From the NCBI GenBank assembly GCA_017525525.1, contig JAFXSQ010000021.1, forward strand, positions 1-37,263: a DNA stretch of 37,263 nt. The letters run 5' to 3'. Of the stretch, positions 25,451 to 33,783 are shown in pieces. Each line of letters starts with the position of its first letter. Positions within the stretch are counted from its first letter, which is position 1. A program made the position numbers and the translations under genes. The notes beneath the pieces are model-generated. The model searched no databases. It had not been told where the DNA came from and was given only the letters and a program-made list of their open reading frames with translations. This stretch comes from Lachnospiraceae bacterium (GTDB lineage Bacteria; Bacillota; Clostridia; Lachnospirales; Lachnospiraceae).

Positions 25451-26575
25451 TCAGTTGTTGGTGTAGTAACTGAAGGAAACCTTTGTGCCCTGATCGAGAT
25501 CGGTAATCAGGTGAAGCTCTCCGCCGAGCAGGGTAATGATTTCCTCAGCCTTCTTTAAGGAGCTGTACCAGGGCGCCTTGGAAGGGGCGTCAGGCTCCAT
25601 GCCGTCCCCGTCGTCGTTTATTGCGACCTCAATCTTGGTCGGGGTGAGCATGAATTTGATCTCTATGGAATCGGCGTTGGCATGCTTTAAGGCGTTGTCA
25701 AGATATATGCCGATAAGCTTCATGGTGTAAATCGAGTAGACCGGAGCAAGTGACGACACACTCTCGTCGCAGGTCAAATCGGTATCGAAATTCATGTAGG
25801 GGTGAGCCTGCTTCTGCTCATTTAAGTATTCCTCAAGCAGAGCTTTAAGTGACTTTGTGGAGTCAAGCTCATAATCCAAACGGGTCTGAACCTCGTCTAC
25901 CGCGTTGATAACTCTTTTGGCCGAGCGGTTAATCTCATGAAGCGTGACCTTGGCTCTGGCGGGATCGGAGGTTATCATGTAGCTTAAAGCGTCAAGCTTG
26001 TGAGTGACCGAATCCATGGAGTCTTTAACCTTCTTGTCCAGGAGCGCGTTTGCAACGGCCTTGTCGTAGGCGGACTGCATGAGCACGGTTTTGCCGTGGA
26101 CTATGAAATCTTCGGGTATCTTGCTCTCTTCAAACAGGAGCTCGAAGCCGTCGTCCTCTTCCTCGGGAGCCGGCGCGCTCTTTATCGCATCGATTGCATC
26201 CGCTGCGTCGTTAAGCTTGGAAAGATGCTTCTTAAGCTCGCCCAGGCGTATCTCCATGGAGCGAAGCTTCATAATCAGACTTTCACGTACATCCGCAAGG
26301 GATGAGAGCTGATCGCTAATTATCTTCCCGCGTTCGGTGTCCGAGCCGTCGCTTATGATGGGAGAGAATACGCTCTTTTTCGAATTGCTCTTAAAGGCGT
26401 ATAAATCCTTTGTTTTCTCGAGCTCATCGGTCTTGATGTCTATCTCGAATATCTGGGTTTTAACAGATTGTATGTCCTCCAAATGGTTTAGGAACGCCTT
26501 GTTAAAGTAGTCGAGCATGTCTTTGTTCGCAAGCTCAATCAACTCAAAGTTGTCGTCATATTCACTGCTCCCCAT
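25451..26575 (-). CDS. Cytoplasmic histidine-kinase-like protein lacking the phospho-accepting His
   Basis: 374 residues, no membrane helix. About 1-130 are coiled-coil, as in DegS. About 165-235 resemble the HisKA_3 dimerisation domain, but where relatives have E-L-H-D this protein has A-L-L-D (177-180). The C-terminal ATPase domain keeps the N-box YLDNALKHA (Asn294) and a G1-like NDDGDGM, but the G2 glycine loop is replaced by WYSSLKKAEEI. ATP binding is possible; autophosphorylation on the usual His is not expected. It starts 3 bp after the carboxypeptidase stop, so translation is coupled. No response regulator is adjacent. It could be a pseudokinase scaffold, or the His could lie at another position. 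Confidence 0.7.
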   Translation of the reverse strand: MGSSEYDDNFELIELANKDMLDYFNKAFLNHLEDIQSVKTQIFEIDIKTDELEKTKDLYAFKSNSKKSVFSPIISDGSDTERGKIISDQLSSLADVRESLIMKLRSMEIRLGELKKHLSKLNDAADAIDAIKSAPAPEEEDDGFELLFEESKIPEDFIVHGKTVLMQSAYDKAVANALLDKKVKDSMDSVTHKLDALSYMITSDPARAKVTLHEINRSAKRVINAVDEVQTRLDYELDSTKSLKALLEEYLNEQKQAHPYMNFDTDLTCDESVSSLAPVYSIYTMKLIGIYLDNALKHANADSIEIKFMLTPTKIEVAINDDGDGMEPDAPSKAPWYSSLKKAEEIITLLGGELHLITDLDQGTKVSFSYYTNN

Positions 26576-26578
26576 GGT

Positions 26579-28036
26579 TTACCTTCTCCTCCTTCTTCTT
26601 CTGTCTCTCATAACCTTCTGAACATAAAAATATCTCAAAGTGAGAGCGAGTACGCTTAATACGAGTACTCCGATTATTATGAATAAAACCGTGTGATTTT
26701 TCTTCTTGGTAACCCCATAGGCCGGGTTTATGGTTTCGTTCTCCTTGGCCTCCTCGACAGCCTCCTCATCATTTGACTTAACGAAGCCTGAGAAATAAAC
26801 CGGCTGCTCGGCTACAGGCGCATCGTTGTAGGTACATGTCAGGGTTCCGATTATATCGTCGTCAACCCTATCGGTCGAGGGAGTAAAATCGTATTTTAAC
26901 AATTTTTTATCGATAGATGTGGGAAGGAGCCTCTTCATGTTCTTATCTATCTCGAGGTGCATGTATCCGGCGTTGTTGCAGTCGTAATACTTGCACAGAG
27001 TGTCCGAGGCAAGGGTAACCATTTCACCGTCAAAGGTATAATCCTTAAACGGCTGGGCATAGGAGTAATAGTCGAAAAAGTAATCATAGAGTCCGGTGGT
27101 ATCCTTGTACTTGTTCGAGAACACGTCGCTGTAAAGCACTATGCAGATAAGCTCCCTGTCGCCCTTTTTTGCCCAGGTGGCAAGAGTGTTCTGCGCCTCG
27201 TCGGTGTAGCCTGTCTTTCCGCCCTCACAGGCTTCGTAGTAAACATCATAGTCCTCCATGATCAGCTTGTTGTCCTGCCAAAGGGGCCTTGACTCATCGT
27301 TTTTATTGGTGGGAGCGATTTCGTGGAATTTTGTGCTTGTAAACTCACGAAATGTATCGTTCTTCAGCGCGCCTCTTACAATAAGCGCCATGTCGTAAGC
27401 CGTTGTATAGTGATTGTCATCGTGAAGTCCGCTGGCATTTGCAAAATGCGTGTCCTTGCAGCCGAAGCCCGCTGCGGTATTGTTCATCAGTTCTACGAAC
27501 TCCGGTAAGCTTCCTCCGATGTGCTCGGCGACGGCATAGGCGGCTTCGTTTGCGGATACAAGCAGAGTCGCGTAGAGAGCGTCTCTTAAGGAAAGCTGCT
27601 CGTCTACATCAAGAGCGATGTGAGAGCTGTCACGCGGAGTGTCCCATACTGCATCATAGGACATGGTAACGGTTGAATCGAGATCGCCCATGGTCACTGC
27701 CAGATATGCTGTCATCAGCTTGGTAATGCTTGCGGGGTAGTGGCGGGAGTAGGCGTCCTTGTCGAAAAGCACCTGGCCGGTTGCGGCATCCATAACCACG
27801 ATGGCGTCGGAACCTGTCTCGGGATAGTTCTTTCCCATACAGGTAATCTTTATATTGGCTTTGCGTTCCTGCGCGGCTCTTTCCTCGTCGCTCAGCTCCT
27901 CGGTTTCCTCTTCGTAGTCCTCGCCGTCCGTAGCAAGGACATCAAAAGCCGGGCAGGAGCAAAGAGATATTGCCACTGCCAGACATAATGCAATTATGAA
28001 ATTAAAGATGTGTTTTTTGGTTTGAAATCTTTTCAT
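26579..28036 (-). CDS. D-alanyl-D-alanine carboxypeptidase (DacF/PBP5-type)
   Basis: 485 residues. Trims the terminal D-Ala from peptidoglycan stem peptides outside the membrane. Signal segment 10-30. Penicillin-binding motifs: S103-I-T-K106 in YPASITKLM, S161-A-N163 in VSANEAAY, and K274-T-G in GGKTGYT. A C-terminal membrane helix (about 452-473, VLFIIIGVLVLSVLALTL) anchors it in place of the usual amphipathic helix, and it ends in a run of seven arginines. The arginine codons contain the AGGAGG ribosome site of the following gene. No clear ribosome site precedes its own ATG; the upstream region is AT-rich, with a repeated TACTAAT(T/C)TGAATA. Confidence 0.94.
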   Translation of the reverse strand: MKRFQTKKHIFNFIIALCLAVAISLCSCPAFDVLATDGEDYEEETEELSDEERAAQERKANIKITCMGKNYPETGSDAIVVMDAATGQVLFDKDAYSRHYPASITKLMTAYLAVTMGDLDSTVTMSYDAVWDTPRDSSHIALDVDEQLSLRDALYATLLVSANEAAYAVAEHIGGSLPEFVELMNNTAAGFGCKDTHFANASGLHDDNHYTTAYDMALIVRGALKNDTFREFTSTKFHEIAPTNKNDESRPLWQDNKLIMEDYDVYYEACEGGKTGYTDEAQNTLATWAKKGDRELICIVLYSDVFSNKYKDTTGLYDYFFDYYSYAQPFKDYTFDGEMVTLASDTLCKYYDCNNAGYMHLEIDKNMKRLLPTSIDKKLLKYDFTPSTDRVDDDIIGTLTCTYNDAPVAEQPVYFSGFVKSNDEEAVEEAKENETINPAYGVTKKKNHTVLFIIIGVLVLSVLALTLRYFYVQKVMRDRRRRRRR

Positions 28037-28116
28037 TTGAATTACTAATTTGAATAATTGTTAATCTAAATATTTACTAATCTGAATATTTTTGGGGTAC
28101 CGGTTTTTCGTTTAAT

Positions 28117-28698
28117 CTATTCCGGATTTGTCAGAACGGCAGCTCCTTTAACGGCTCCGTTCTCAAGGTAGATCATGATGGTTGTCTTGTCGAATGCATA
28201 AACAGCCTGATACTCATCACCCTCGGGCTCACCGAGTACCTCTTTAACCTTGTCTAAGGAGTCGCCCATCTTGATTTTGCCGGCTATCAAAGCATCGCTG
28301 TCTTCGTCAAAGGGAAGCTCGATGCTAAGTATGGTCTCGCTTCTTAAGGTGTTGATGCGCAAACCATCATAGAAGTACATCTCCTGGATATAATCTCCGC
28401 CGCCACAGGGCTCGATTTTCTCCATGGGCTTTGCCTCGGCTCCGAGGGAATCCTTTACGTCCGCCCAGACCATGCCGGGGCGAAGCTCGACGTCGTTGTA
28501 GAGTACATAATCACTGCCGGTGGAAACTGCGGCGGTTTCGGTTTCTTTAGCGGCTTCTGTGTCCTTTGCCGCCTCCGTAGCTGCAGCAGTTGTTGCAGCG
28601 GCCGTGGTCGAGTCTGTCTTCTTGTCTCCGCAAGCGGTAAGCGCGCCTATAAGGAGCGTGCCGGCGGTAATTGTAAGTGCTATCTTTTTAAGTTTCAT
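28117..28698 (-). CDS. Small lipoprotein with Thr/Ala/Glu-rich linker
   Basis: 193 residues. Lipoprotein signal with lipobox LTAC (Cys about 23), then a low-complexity linker (about 30-58, rich in Thr, Ala, Glu) that likely spans the wall. The C-terminal domain (about 62-193) holds two similar halves: LRPGMVWADVKDSLGAE and IKMGDSLDKVKEVLGEPEG. Both follow the pattern of SmpA/BamE-like folds (motif G-x-S-x-x-x-V-x-x-x-L-G-x-P). That fold usually binds proteins; no function can be given. AAAGGA precedes the ATG, and a promoter lies at 28733-28761 on this strand. Transcribed away from trmB. Confidence 0.8.
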   Translation of the reverse strand: MKLKKIALTITAGTLLIGALTACGDKKTDSTTAAATTAAATEAAKDTEAAKETETAAVSTGSDYVLYNDVELRPGMVWADVKDSLGAEAKPMEKIEPCGGGDYIQEMYFYDGLRINTLRSETILSIELPFDEDSDALIAGKIKMGDSLDKVKEVLGEPEGDEYQAVYAFDKTTIMIYLENGAVKGAAVLTNPE

Positions 28699-28732
28699 TT
28701 TGATAATCCTTTCTTATTATAATAACTTTTTT

Positions 28733-28761
28733 ATTCTACCAAAATAAATGGCTATTTACAA
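28733..28761 (-). promoter_or_regulatory. Promoter of the small lipoprotein gene
   Basis: On the minus strand, TTGTAA (28761-28756), 17 bp, TAGAAT (28738-28733). Its -35 overlaps the -35 of the trmB promoter on the other strand. Confidence 0.6.
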
Positions 28762-28783
28762 GAGGGAAATACGGCTGTATAAT
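28755..28783 (+). promoter_or_regulatory. Promoter of trmB
   Basis: TTTACA (28755-28760), 17 bp, TATAAT (28778-28783). The leader of about 125 nt contains a GC-rich hairpin (about 28820-28864, GCGCAGC with GTTGCGC and CCGTC with GGACGG). Confidence 0.65.
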
Positions 28784-28914
28784 GCGGAAGAGTTACTATT
28801 CACAGTTCTCATAAACACAAGCGCAGCTCCGTCGGACGCGAAGCGGACGGGGCTTGGGTTGCGCGGCGGTGAATAATAACGCAGGGTTTGATTGAAGGAG
28901 TTAGTAGTTTAGCT

Positions 28915-29556
28915 ATGAGATTAAAAAATGTTCCGGGCTCGCGCGAGGCCGTAGTTGAAAGTGAATATGTGGTACAGGAGACCGAGCCTAAGAAGGGCTG
29001 CTGGAAAGAGGTCTTTTCAAACGACAACCCCGTGCACATAGAGATAGGCATGGGAAAGGGAAAGTTTATAACCGGGCTCGCGGGCGCTAATCCCGATATC
29101 AATTACGTGGGGATAGAGAAATACTCGAGCGTGCTGATACGCGCGATTGAAAAGCAGCAGGAGCTTGCGCTGCCCAATCTCAAGTTTATACGAATGGATG
29201 CGGAGAATATATGCGAGTGGTTCGAAAAGGGCGAGGTCGACAAAATATACTTAAACTTCTCGGATCCGTGGCCGAAGGACAGACATGCAAAGCGCAGGCT
29301 TACTTCGGTTCAGTTCCTTGCTCGTTATGAGCAGATACTTCTTCCCGGGCATGGGCTGGAATTTAAGACAGACAACCGCGCCCTCTTTGATTTTTCATTG
29401 GAGCAGTTTGACGAGGCCGGCTGGGTAAAGGATTATGTGACCTACGACCTGCATCATTCGGAGTACATGGAAGGAAATGTGATGACCGAGTACGAGGAGA
29501 AATTCTCGTCTATGGGTAATCCGATATTCAAGGTTAAGGCGCATTTTGAGGGCTAA
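28915..29556 (+). CDS. trmB: tRNA (guanine-N7-)-methyltransferase
   Basis: 213 residues. Methylates G46 in the variable loop of tRNAs with S-adenosylmethionine. Seen: SAM motif EIGMGKGKFI, IEKYSSVLIRAIEK, and the family signature NFSDPWPKDRHAKRRLT, where the Asp is catalytic. FKTDNRALFDFSLEQF and the YEEKF motif near the C-terminus are also typical. The start is placed at ATG 28915, because MRLKNVPG matches the usual beginning; an upstream in-frame TTG would add nine unlikely residues. GAAGGAG lies 13 nt upstream. It stands alone, with a tRNA gene 140 bp downstream. Confidence 0.95.
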   Translation: MRLKNVPGSREAVVESEYVVQETEPKKGCWKEVFSNDNPVHIEIGMGKGKFITGLAGANPDINYVGIEKYSSVLIRAIEKQQELALPNLKFIRMDAENICEWFEKGEVDKIYLNFSDPWPKDRHAKRRLTSVQFLARYEQILLPGHGLEFKTDNRALFDFSLEQFDEAGWVKDYVTYDLHHSEYMEGNVMTEYEEKFSSMGNPIFKVKAHFEG

Positions 29557-29624
29557 ATGCTGTTTGCCCGCCTGAAACTACTGTGTTTTTGAAAAAATAT
29601 ATATGAGAATAACAAAAAAAGTGC

Positions 29625-29653
29625 TTGCATTATCTAAAAACTTGTAGTATACT
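29625..29653 (+). promoter_or_regulatory. Promoter of tRNA-Lys
   Basis: TTGCAT (29625-29630), 17 bp, TATACT (29648-29653). The start near 29660 leaves a 36-nt 5' trailer to be removed by RNase P. Confidence 0.7.
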
Positions 29654-29695
29654 ACCGTTTGTTGCCGATACAAAACGGTGACGAAAATCAAATAC

Positions 29696-29768
29696 GGGCC
29701 ACTAGCTCATTTGGTAGAGCACCTGACTCTTAATCAGGGTGTGCGGGGTTCGAGCCCCCGGTGGCCCA
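29696..29768 (+). tRNA. tRNA-Lys (anticodon CUU)
   Basis: 73 nt fold into a full cloverleaf: acceptor GGGCCAC with GTGGCCC, D stem GCTC/GAGC, anticodon stem CCTGA/TCAGG with loop CTCTTAA (anticodon CTT at 29729-29731), and T stem CGGGG/CCCCG with TTCGAGC loop. The discriminator is A. The CCA end is not encoded (CTT follows), so it must be added by the cca product. Confidence 0.97.
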
Positions 29769-29778
29769 CTTATAAAAG

Positions 29779-29820
29779 CATCGGTTTTGCAGATTGAACT
29801 GCGGGGTCGGTGTTTTTTTT
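29779..29820 (+). terminator. Terminator of tRNA-Lys
   Basis: CATCGGTTTTGCAG (29779-29792) pairs along 14 positions, several G-U, with CTGCGGGGTCGGTG (29799-29812), followed by eight T. Confidence 0.85.
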
Positions 29821-29872
29821 GCGCACACGGTAAGCGTAACGTAAATTGTCACTTCGCGACGCTCTCTTTTCC

Positions 29873-29901
29873 TTTACTATAAAAATGAAGTGTGGTAAAC
29901 T
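29873..29901 (+). promoter_or_regulatory. Putative promoter of the zinc-ribbon gene at 29979
   Basis: TTTACT (29873-29878), 17 bp, TAAACT (29896-29901). Confidence 0.5.
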
Positions 29902-29978
29902 AAAAGATACTTGTGGGATGAAAACTACAAAAAAAAACTACAAAAGAAAAACAAAATACGAAACGGAGGGGTTACATT

Positions 29979-30998
29979 ATGAATTGTCCAGTATGCGGAG
30001 CGGTAGTTCCCGAGGGTTCAGCTACCTGTCCTGTCTGTGGAGCGCAGCTTGCACAGCAACCGGGGCAGACACCACCACAGCAAAGCTATGAGGCGCCACG
30101 ACCGGTGACACCGCAACCGGTAACGCCGCAACCGATTACTCCACAGCCGGTAACGCCACAACCGATTACTCCACAGCCGGTAACGCCACAACCGGTTCAG
30201 CCGGGATTTGGCGCTCAGCAGGCGAACTATGGAGCGCAGCCGGGATACGGCGCTCAGCAACAAGGATACGGCGCGCCACAGCAGGGTTACGGTCAGCCGC
30301 AGTACAGTCAGCAGATGCCGCAACAGGGTTACGGTCAGCAGGGTTATGGTCAACAACCGAATTACGGCGCACAGGGACAGCAATACGGTTATGGCGCGCA
30401 GGGCTTCGGTACTCCCGCGGGAATGGGTATCGGCGCATCAATGGCGGCTAACATGACATTTTCCAAGCTGTTACAGCTTATCGGAGCATTTTTCATAATG
30501 CTTTCGCCATTCTTCCACTGGCTTTCGGTTAAGGTTTCAGCTATGGGAATGACGGAAAAGAGAGGCATTAATCTCTTCAAGATGGCAAGCAAGGACGATG
30601 GACTTGGCAAGAGCGTTTTCTTTGTGTATGCGTTGTTCATACTTATCTGTGGAATCCTCTTACTTGCGATAGAGCTTGCTGATTACCTGCCTCAGGTACA
30701 GCAGTTAAAGTACAAGATGCAGAATCTGCCGGCGGTGGGAGCTTATATCGAGCTCATATTAGTAGGTGTTGTGCTTCTGTTCATGCTTCTCGCGGTGTTT
30801 AACGGAGAGGTTGTGGACGGACTTAAGGAAGCTCGGGAAATGCTGAAGCAGGCCAAGAGCATTGGCGCATCGGGACATGCGAACAGAGGCCTGGGCCCCT
30901 GGATATGCTTCATCGGAGTGATATGCTCGGCTGTCTCGAGAGTTATGAAGCTTATGAACAAGGACCTCGATCAGATGGTTCCCATTATGAAAAAATAA
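29979..30998 (+). CDS. Zinc-ribbon membrane protein with Pro/Gln-rich and Gly/Tyr/Gln-rich repeats
   Basis: 339 residues. Zinc ribbon at residues 3-20 (C3, C6, C17, C20). About 42-72 are six P-(V/I)-T-P-Q units, encoded by 15-bp repeats at 30102-30191. About 75-147 is a low-complexity tract of Gly, Tyr and Gln, like prion-type disordered regions. Four membrane helices follow (about 163-184, 212-232, 254-275, 306-322). The first ends in SPFFHW and is followed by GINLF; the protein at 31108 has APFFRW and ANLF at the same places, so the membrane parts are homologous. GGAGG precedes the ATG. Function unknown; a zinc-bound cytoplasmic head with a flexible arm suggests a scaffolding or sensing role. 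Confidence 0.85.
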   Translation: MNCPVCGAVVPEGSATCPVCGAQLAQQPGQTPPQQSYEAPRPVTPQPVTPQPITPQPVTPQPITPQPVTPQPVQPGFGAQQANYGAQPGYGAQQQGYGAPQQGYGQPQYSQQMPQQGYGQQGYGQQPNYGAQGQQYGYGAQGFGTPAGMGIGASMAANMTFSKLLQLIGAFFIMLSPFFHWLSVKVSAMGMTEKRGINLFKMASKDDGLGKSVFFVYALFILICGILLLAIELADYLPQVQQLKYKMQNLPAVGAYIELILVGVVLLFMLLAVFNGEVVDGLKEAREMLKQAKSIGASGHANRGLGPWICFIGVICSAVSRVMKLMNKDLDQMVPIMKK

Positions 30999-30999
30999 C

Positions 31000-31092
31000 A
31001 GATCCTTCAGGCTTACGCTTTCGGAATGACATCGGTGTCATCCCGAGCGTTAGCGACGCAGACCGTAATGCGAAGCAACAGGAAGGGTCTTA
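31000..31092 (+). repeat. Foldback intergenic repeat, copy C (deleted form)
   Basis: Starts with AGATCCTTCAGGC and an inverted pair ATGACATCGGTGTCAT, shares TAGCGACGCAGACCG with copies A and B, then jumps from AATGCGAAGC straight to AACAGGAAGG. The missing middle in A and B is flanked by GCGAAGC direct repeats. It separates two zinc-ribbon genes. Confidence 0.8.
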
Positions 31093-31107
31093 AAGAGGTG
31101 TGAAGGC

Positions 31108-31797
31108 ATGATATGTAAAAATTGCGGAAAAGAAGTACCGGATACCGAGCAGTACTGCCCCGAGTGCAGCGCTCCGCTCATTGAGCCGGTGGTTATAAGC
31201 AAGGCGGCAGCAGAGAAGTCGCTGGAGAAGAAAAAGGAAGATGCCGAGATTTTAGGACCGGCGTTTGACTTTTCGGGATACATAAACAGGCTTGCGGGAA
31301 CCCCTGCGGCCGTACTCTCGCTTTTGGGAGCGCTTCTTGTGTATCTGGCGCCCTTCTTCAGATGGATATACATTTCCGGTAATGAATTTTACGAGAAGGC
31401 GAATCTCTTTGACGTGGGTAAAAATGCGGAAAAGGCAGGGAAGGATATTCTTGCCCTCGGGCAGGCCGAGATAGGCAGAATAGCGGTATTTATCCTTGTG
31501 ACAGCAGTTGCTATGCTCGTATTCTCGGCATATCGGGATATCCGTTCGTTAAAGGACAATAAGCTGATGCCGTTCATAGCATTTGTGCCTGTTATAGCGC
31601 TTGTGATATTGCTTGTGCTTGCGCTTAGGAATGACAGATTTTACTCTGCAATCAGGCAGCTTTCCGCGCAGGCAAAGGGAAGCCCCGACCTTAAGGGCGG
31701 GCTCGGCATAGGCTTTTACATGTACATAGGCGGCGGTGTCTGCTATCTTGCCGCATGTGTGCTTTCACTTATGGAGTATCTTAAGAACAAAGGATGA
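31108..31797 (+). CDS. Zinc-ribbon four-helix membrane protein
   Basis: 229 residues. Zinc ribbon C3, C6, C17, C20, a charged helical linker (about 30-50), then four membrane helices (about 65-88, 123-142, 153-173, 200-222). APFFRW after the first helix and EKANLF match the membrane domain of the protein at 29979, without its repeats, so the two are paralogues. The loop between the first and second helices is about 35 residues. GAGGTG-type bases precede the ATG, just after repeat copy C. The secreted ChW gene starts 5 bp after the stop, so the two are probably translated from one mRNA. Function unknown. Confidence 0.82.
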   Translation: MICKNCGKEVPDTEQYCPECSAPLIEPVVISKAAAEKSLEKKKEDAEILGPAFDFSGYINRLAGTPAAVLSLLGALLVYLAPFFRWIYISGNEFYEKANLFDVGKNAEKAGKDILALGQAEIGRIAVFILVTAVAMLVFSAYRDIRSLKDNKLMPFIAFVPVIALVILLVLALRNDRFYSAIRQLSAQAKGSPDLKGGLGIGFYMYIGGGVCYLAACVLSLMEYLKNKG

Positions 31798-31802
31798 AGT
31801 GA

Positions 31803-33677
31803 ATGAATTTTAAGAAAATAAAAAGACTTATAGCAGTTTTCGTTGCATTTGCGGTATTCGCGGGGCTGCTTTTTGCGGTGCCGGCCGGAGCGCAGGCAGC
31901 GGATTATGAGTTTAAACCCGAGAATGTAAAGAGCTATACCATCGGTTCTGAAGCAAAGGTTACATTTACCGATCAGAAAGAGTATATGCATACCTATTGG
32001 TATAAGTTTACCGTAGCCGTTCCGGGGATTTATGAGGTTAAGCTTAACACAGTCAAGATAGATCATTCCGGCAACGGAAAGAAGGTCAAGGTCTTTGATG
32101 ATCAGGGCAATGATCTGCTATATCTTAATAAAAGTTCCGGTGAGAAGTCAGAAGTAGTGCTTCTTATGGCGGGAGAGTATTATTTTTACATCTCGAATAC
32201 CACAGGGGCATACAGTGACGGAACAGGCTCATGCCGTATAACAAGGGTTTACGCAGATGAGGCCTACCAGGATTTTGAAGAGACTTATTCCGATTCCAAG
32301 ACAAGAAATGATACCATTGCCACGGCTACTAAGATAGGTGTGGGATCATATCACGGATTGGTAGCCCAGACGGAACACGGCAATAACCGGCTTGATTACT
32401 ATAGGATCAACACAACTTCAGCGGCAACCATAACGGTTAAGCAGACACTTTATTACAATACATTATATGCCATTCCGAAGATATATGATGCGTCCGGTGA
32501 GGTCCTCTATACTCTGGGAGCCCGTGAAACCAACGAGAAGACATTGGATCCGGGTATCTATTACATTTCGATAGACGGCGGAAGCAGCAACTCGTCAGGC
32601 AAGATTGCAGGTTATGAACTGACCGTAAAGGGTGCCGGGGTTATAGACGAAAGCCATGTGCATACCTTAGAGGCTCATGAGGCTATTGAACCGACCTGTA
32701 CCGAAACAGGTATGAAGGCTTATTGGTACTGCACCGAGTGCGGAAAGTACTTTTCCGACGAAATGGGAAATAAGGAAGTAACCAGGGACAGCTTAACGGT
32801 CAAGGCGCTCGGACATGACTGGGGCGAGTGGACACAGACCAAGGCACCGACTACGACAACTGCGGGAGAGAAGCAGCGCGTGTGCAAGAGGAACTCAACT
32901 CATGTGCAGACAAAGGCCGTTTCCAAGCTTAAGCAGGTGACGGGCATAACCGTTCCGAGCGGATACTCGATAACCGTGGGAGTAAAGTGTACAAAGAAGA
33001 TTACGGGCTACACTGTCAAGCCGGCCGATGCGGCAAACAAGTCTGTGACATTTACCTCATGGGACACAAGTATAGCGACCGTTAACAGCAAGGGAGTTGT
33101 GACCGGAGTAAAGGTCGGAGAGACAAAGGTTACCATCAAGGCCAAGGACGGAAGCGGAAAGAAGGTTGTTGTTCCCGTAACAGTCAGCAAGCCTGTTGTC
33201 GGATACAGAAGCTATGTTCAGAAGTTCGGATGGCAGAACTGGGAATGGGAAGGCGCGATATCGGGCACAAAGGGTCTTGGCTGCAGGGTGGAGGCAATGC
33301 AGATAAAGGTTGCCAACACTACCGGAAGCATCAGGTACAAAGCTTATGTTCAGCGCGAGGGCTGGCAGGACTGGAAGAAGGCCGGTGAGACCATGGGTAC
33401 CAAGGGTCAGAACAAGCGCATCGAGGCGATAAGGATTGAGCTGACCGGCGACTCGCTTAAGGAATACGGCGTATACTACAGGACCTATGTACAGCATGTC
33501 GGCTGGCTGAGCTGGACGAAGGATGGTAATCCTTCGGGTACATCAGGCTTCGGAGACCGTGTTGAAGCTGTACAGATAAAGATATGCAGGAAGGTTCCAA
33601 AGTGGAGCAAGTATGAAACATTACCTCCGCAGCTCGGAGAACGCGCGTACATTAAGCGTTCCGACTGGGAGCATTAA
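31803..33677 (+). CDS. Secreted protein with Ig-like domain and three ChW repeats
   Basis: 624 residues. Signal peptide 1-33 (cut near AQAADY). About 40-280 hold two beta-rich segments with PPC-like phrases (YWYKFTVAVPGIYEV; GIYYISIDGG). About 283-335 is a Cys-containing module (TCTETGMKAYWYCTECGKYF) found repeatedly in clostridial surface proteins. About 378-462 is a Big_2 Ig-like domain (FTSWDTSIATVNSKGVVTGV). About 466-600 are three ChW repeats with good GW cores (FGWQNW, EGWQDW, VGWLSW). No anchor motif. It sits 5 bp after a zinc-ribbon gene; the pairing is unexplained. Its ChW repeats are closer to the family consensus than those at 283-4470. Confidence 0.88.
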   Translation: MNFKKIKRLIAVFVAFAVFAGLLFAVPAGAQAADYEFKPENVKSYTIGSEAKVTFTDQKEYMHTYWYKFTVAVPGIYEVKLNTVKIDHSGNGKKVKVFDDQGNDLLYLNKSSGEKSEVVLLMAGEYYFYISNTTGAYSDGTGSCRITRVYADEAYQDFEETYSDSKTRNDTIATATKIGVGSYHGLVAQTEHGNNRLDYYRINTTSAATITVKQTLYYNTLYAIPKIYDASGEVLYTLGARETNEKTLDPGIYYISIDGGSSNSSGKIAGYELTVKGAGVIDESHVHTLEAHEAIEPTCTETGMKAYWYCTECGKYFSDEMGNKEVTRDSLTVKALGHDWGEWTQTKAPTTTTAGEKQRVCKRNSTHVQTKAVSKLKQVTGITVPSGYSITVGVKCTKKITGYTVKPADAANKSVTFTSWDTSIATVNSKGVVTGVKVGETKVTIKAKDGSGKKVVVPVTVSKPVVGYRSYVQKFGWQNWEWEGAISGTKGLGCRVEAMQIKVANTTGSIRYKAYVQREGWQDWKKAGETMGTKGQNKRIEAIRIELTGDSLKEYGVYYRTYVQHVGWLSWTKDGNPSGTSGFGDRVEAVQIKICRKVPKWSKYETLPPQLGERAYIKRSDWEH

Positions 33678-33685
33678 AATCAAAT

Positions 33686-33726
33686 AAAACAGCACCTTGA
33701 CATGTGATGACAAGGTGCTGTTTTTT
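33686..33726. terminator. Bidirectional terminator between convergent genes
   Basis: AAAACAGCACCTTG (33686-33699) pairs exactly with CAAGGTGCTGTTTT (33711-33724). Confidence 0.9.
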
Positions 33727-33783
33727 ATGCGCTTATGCACAGCGCAGCCAATTGGAAGATGTCACTTGCGTGACACAGACGAT

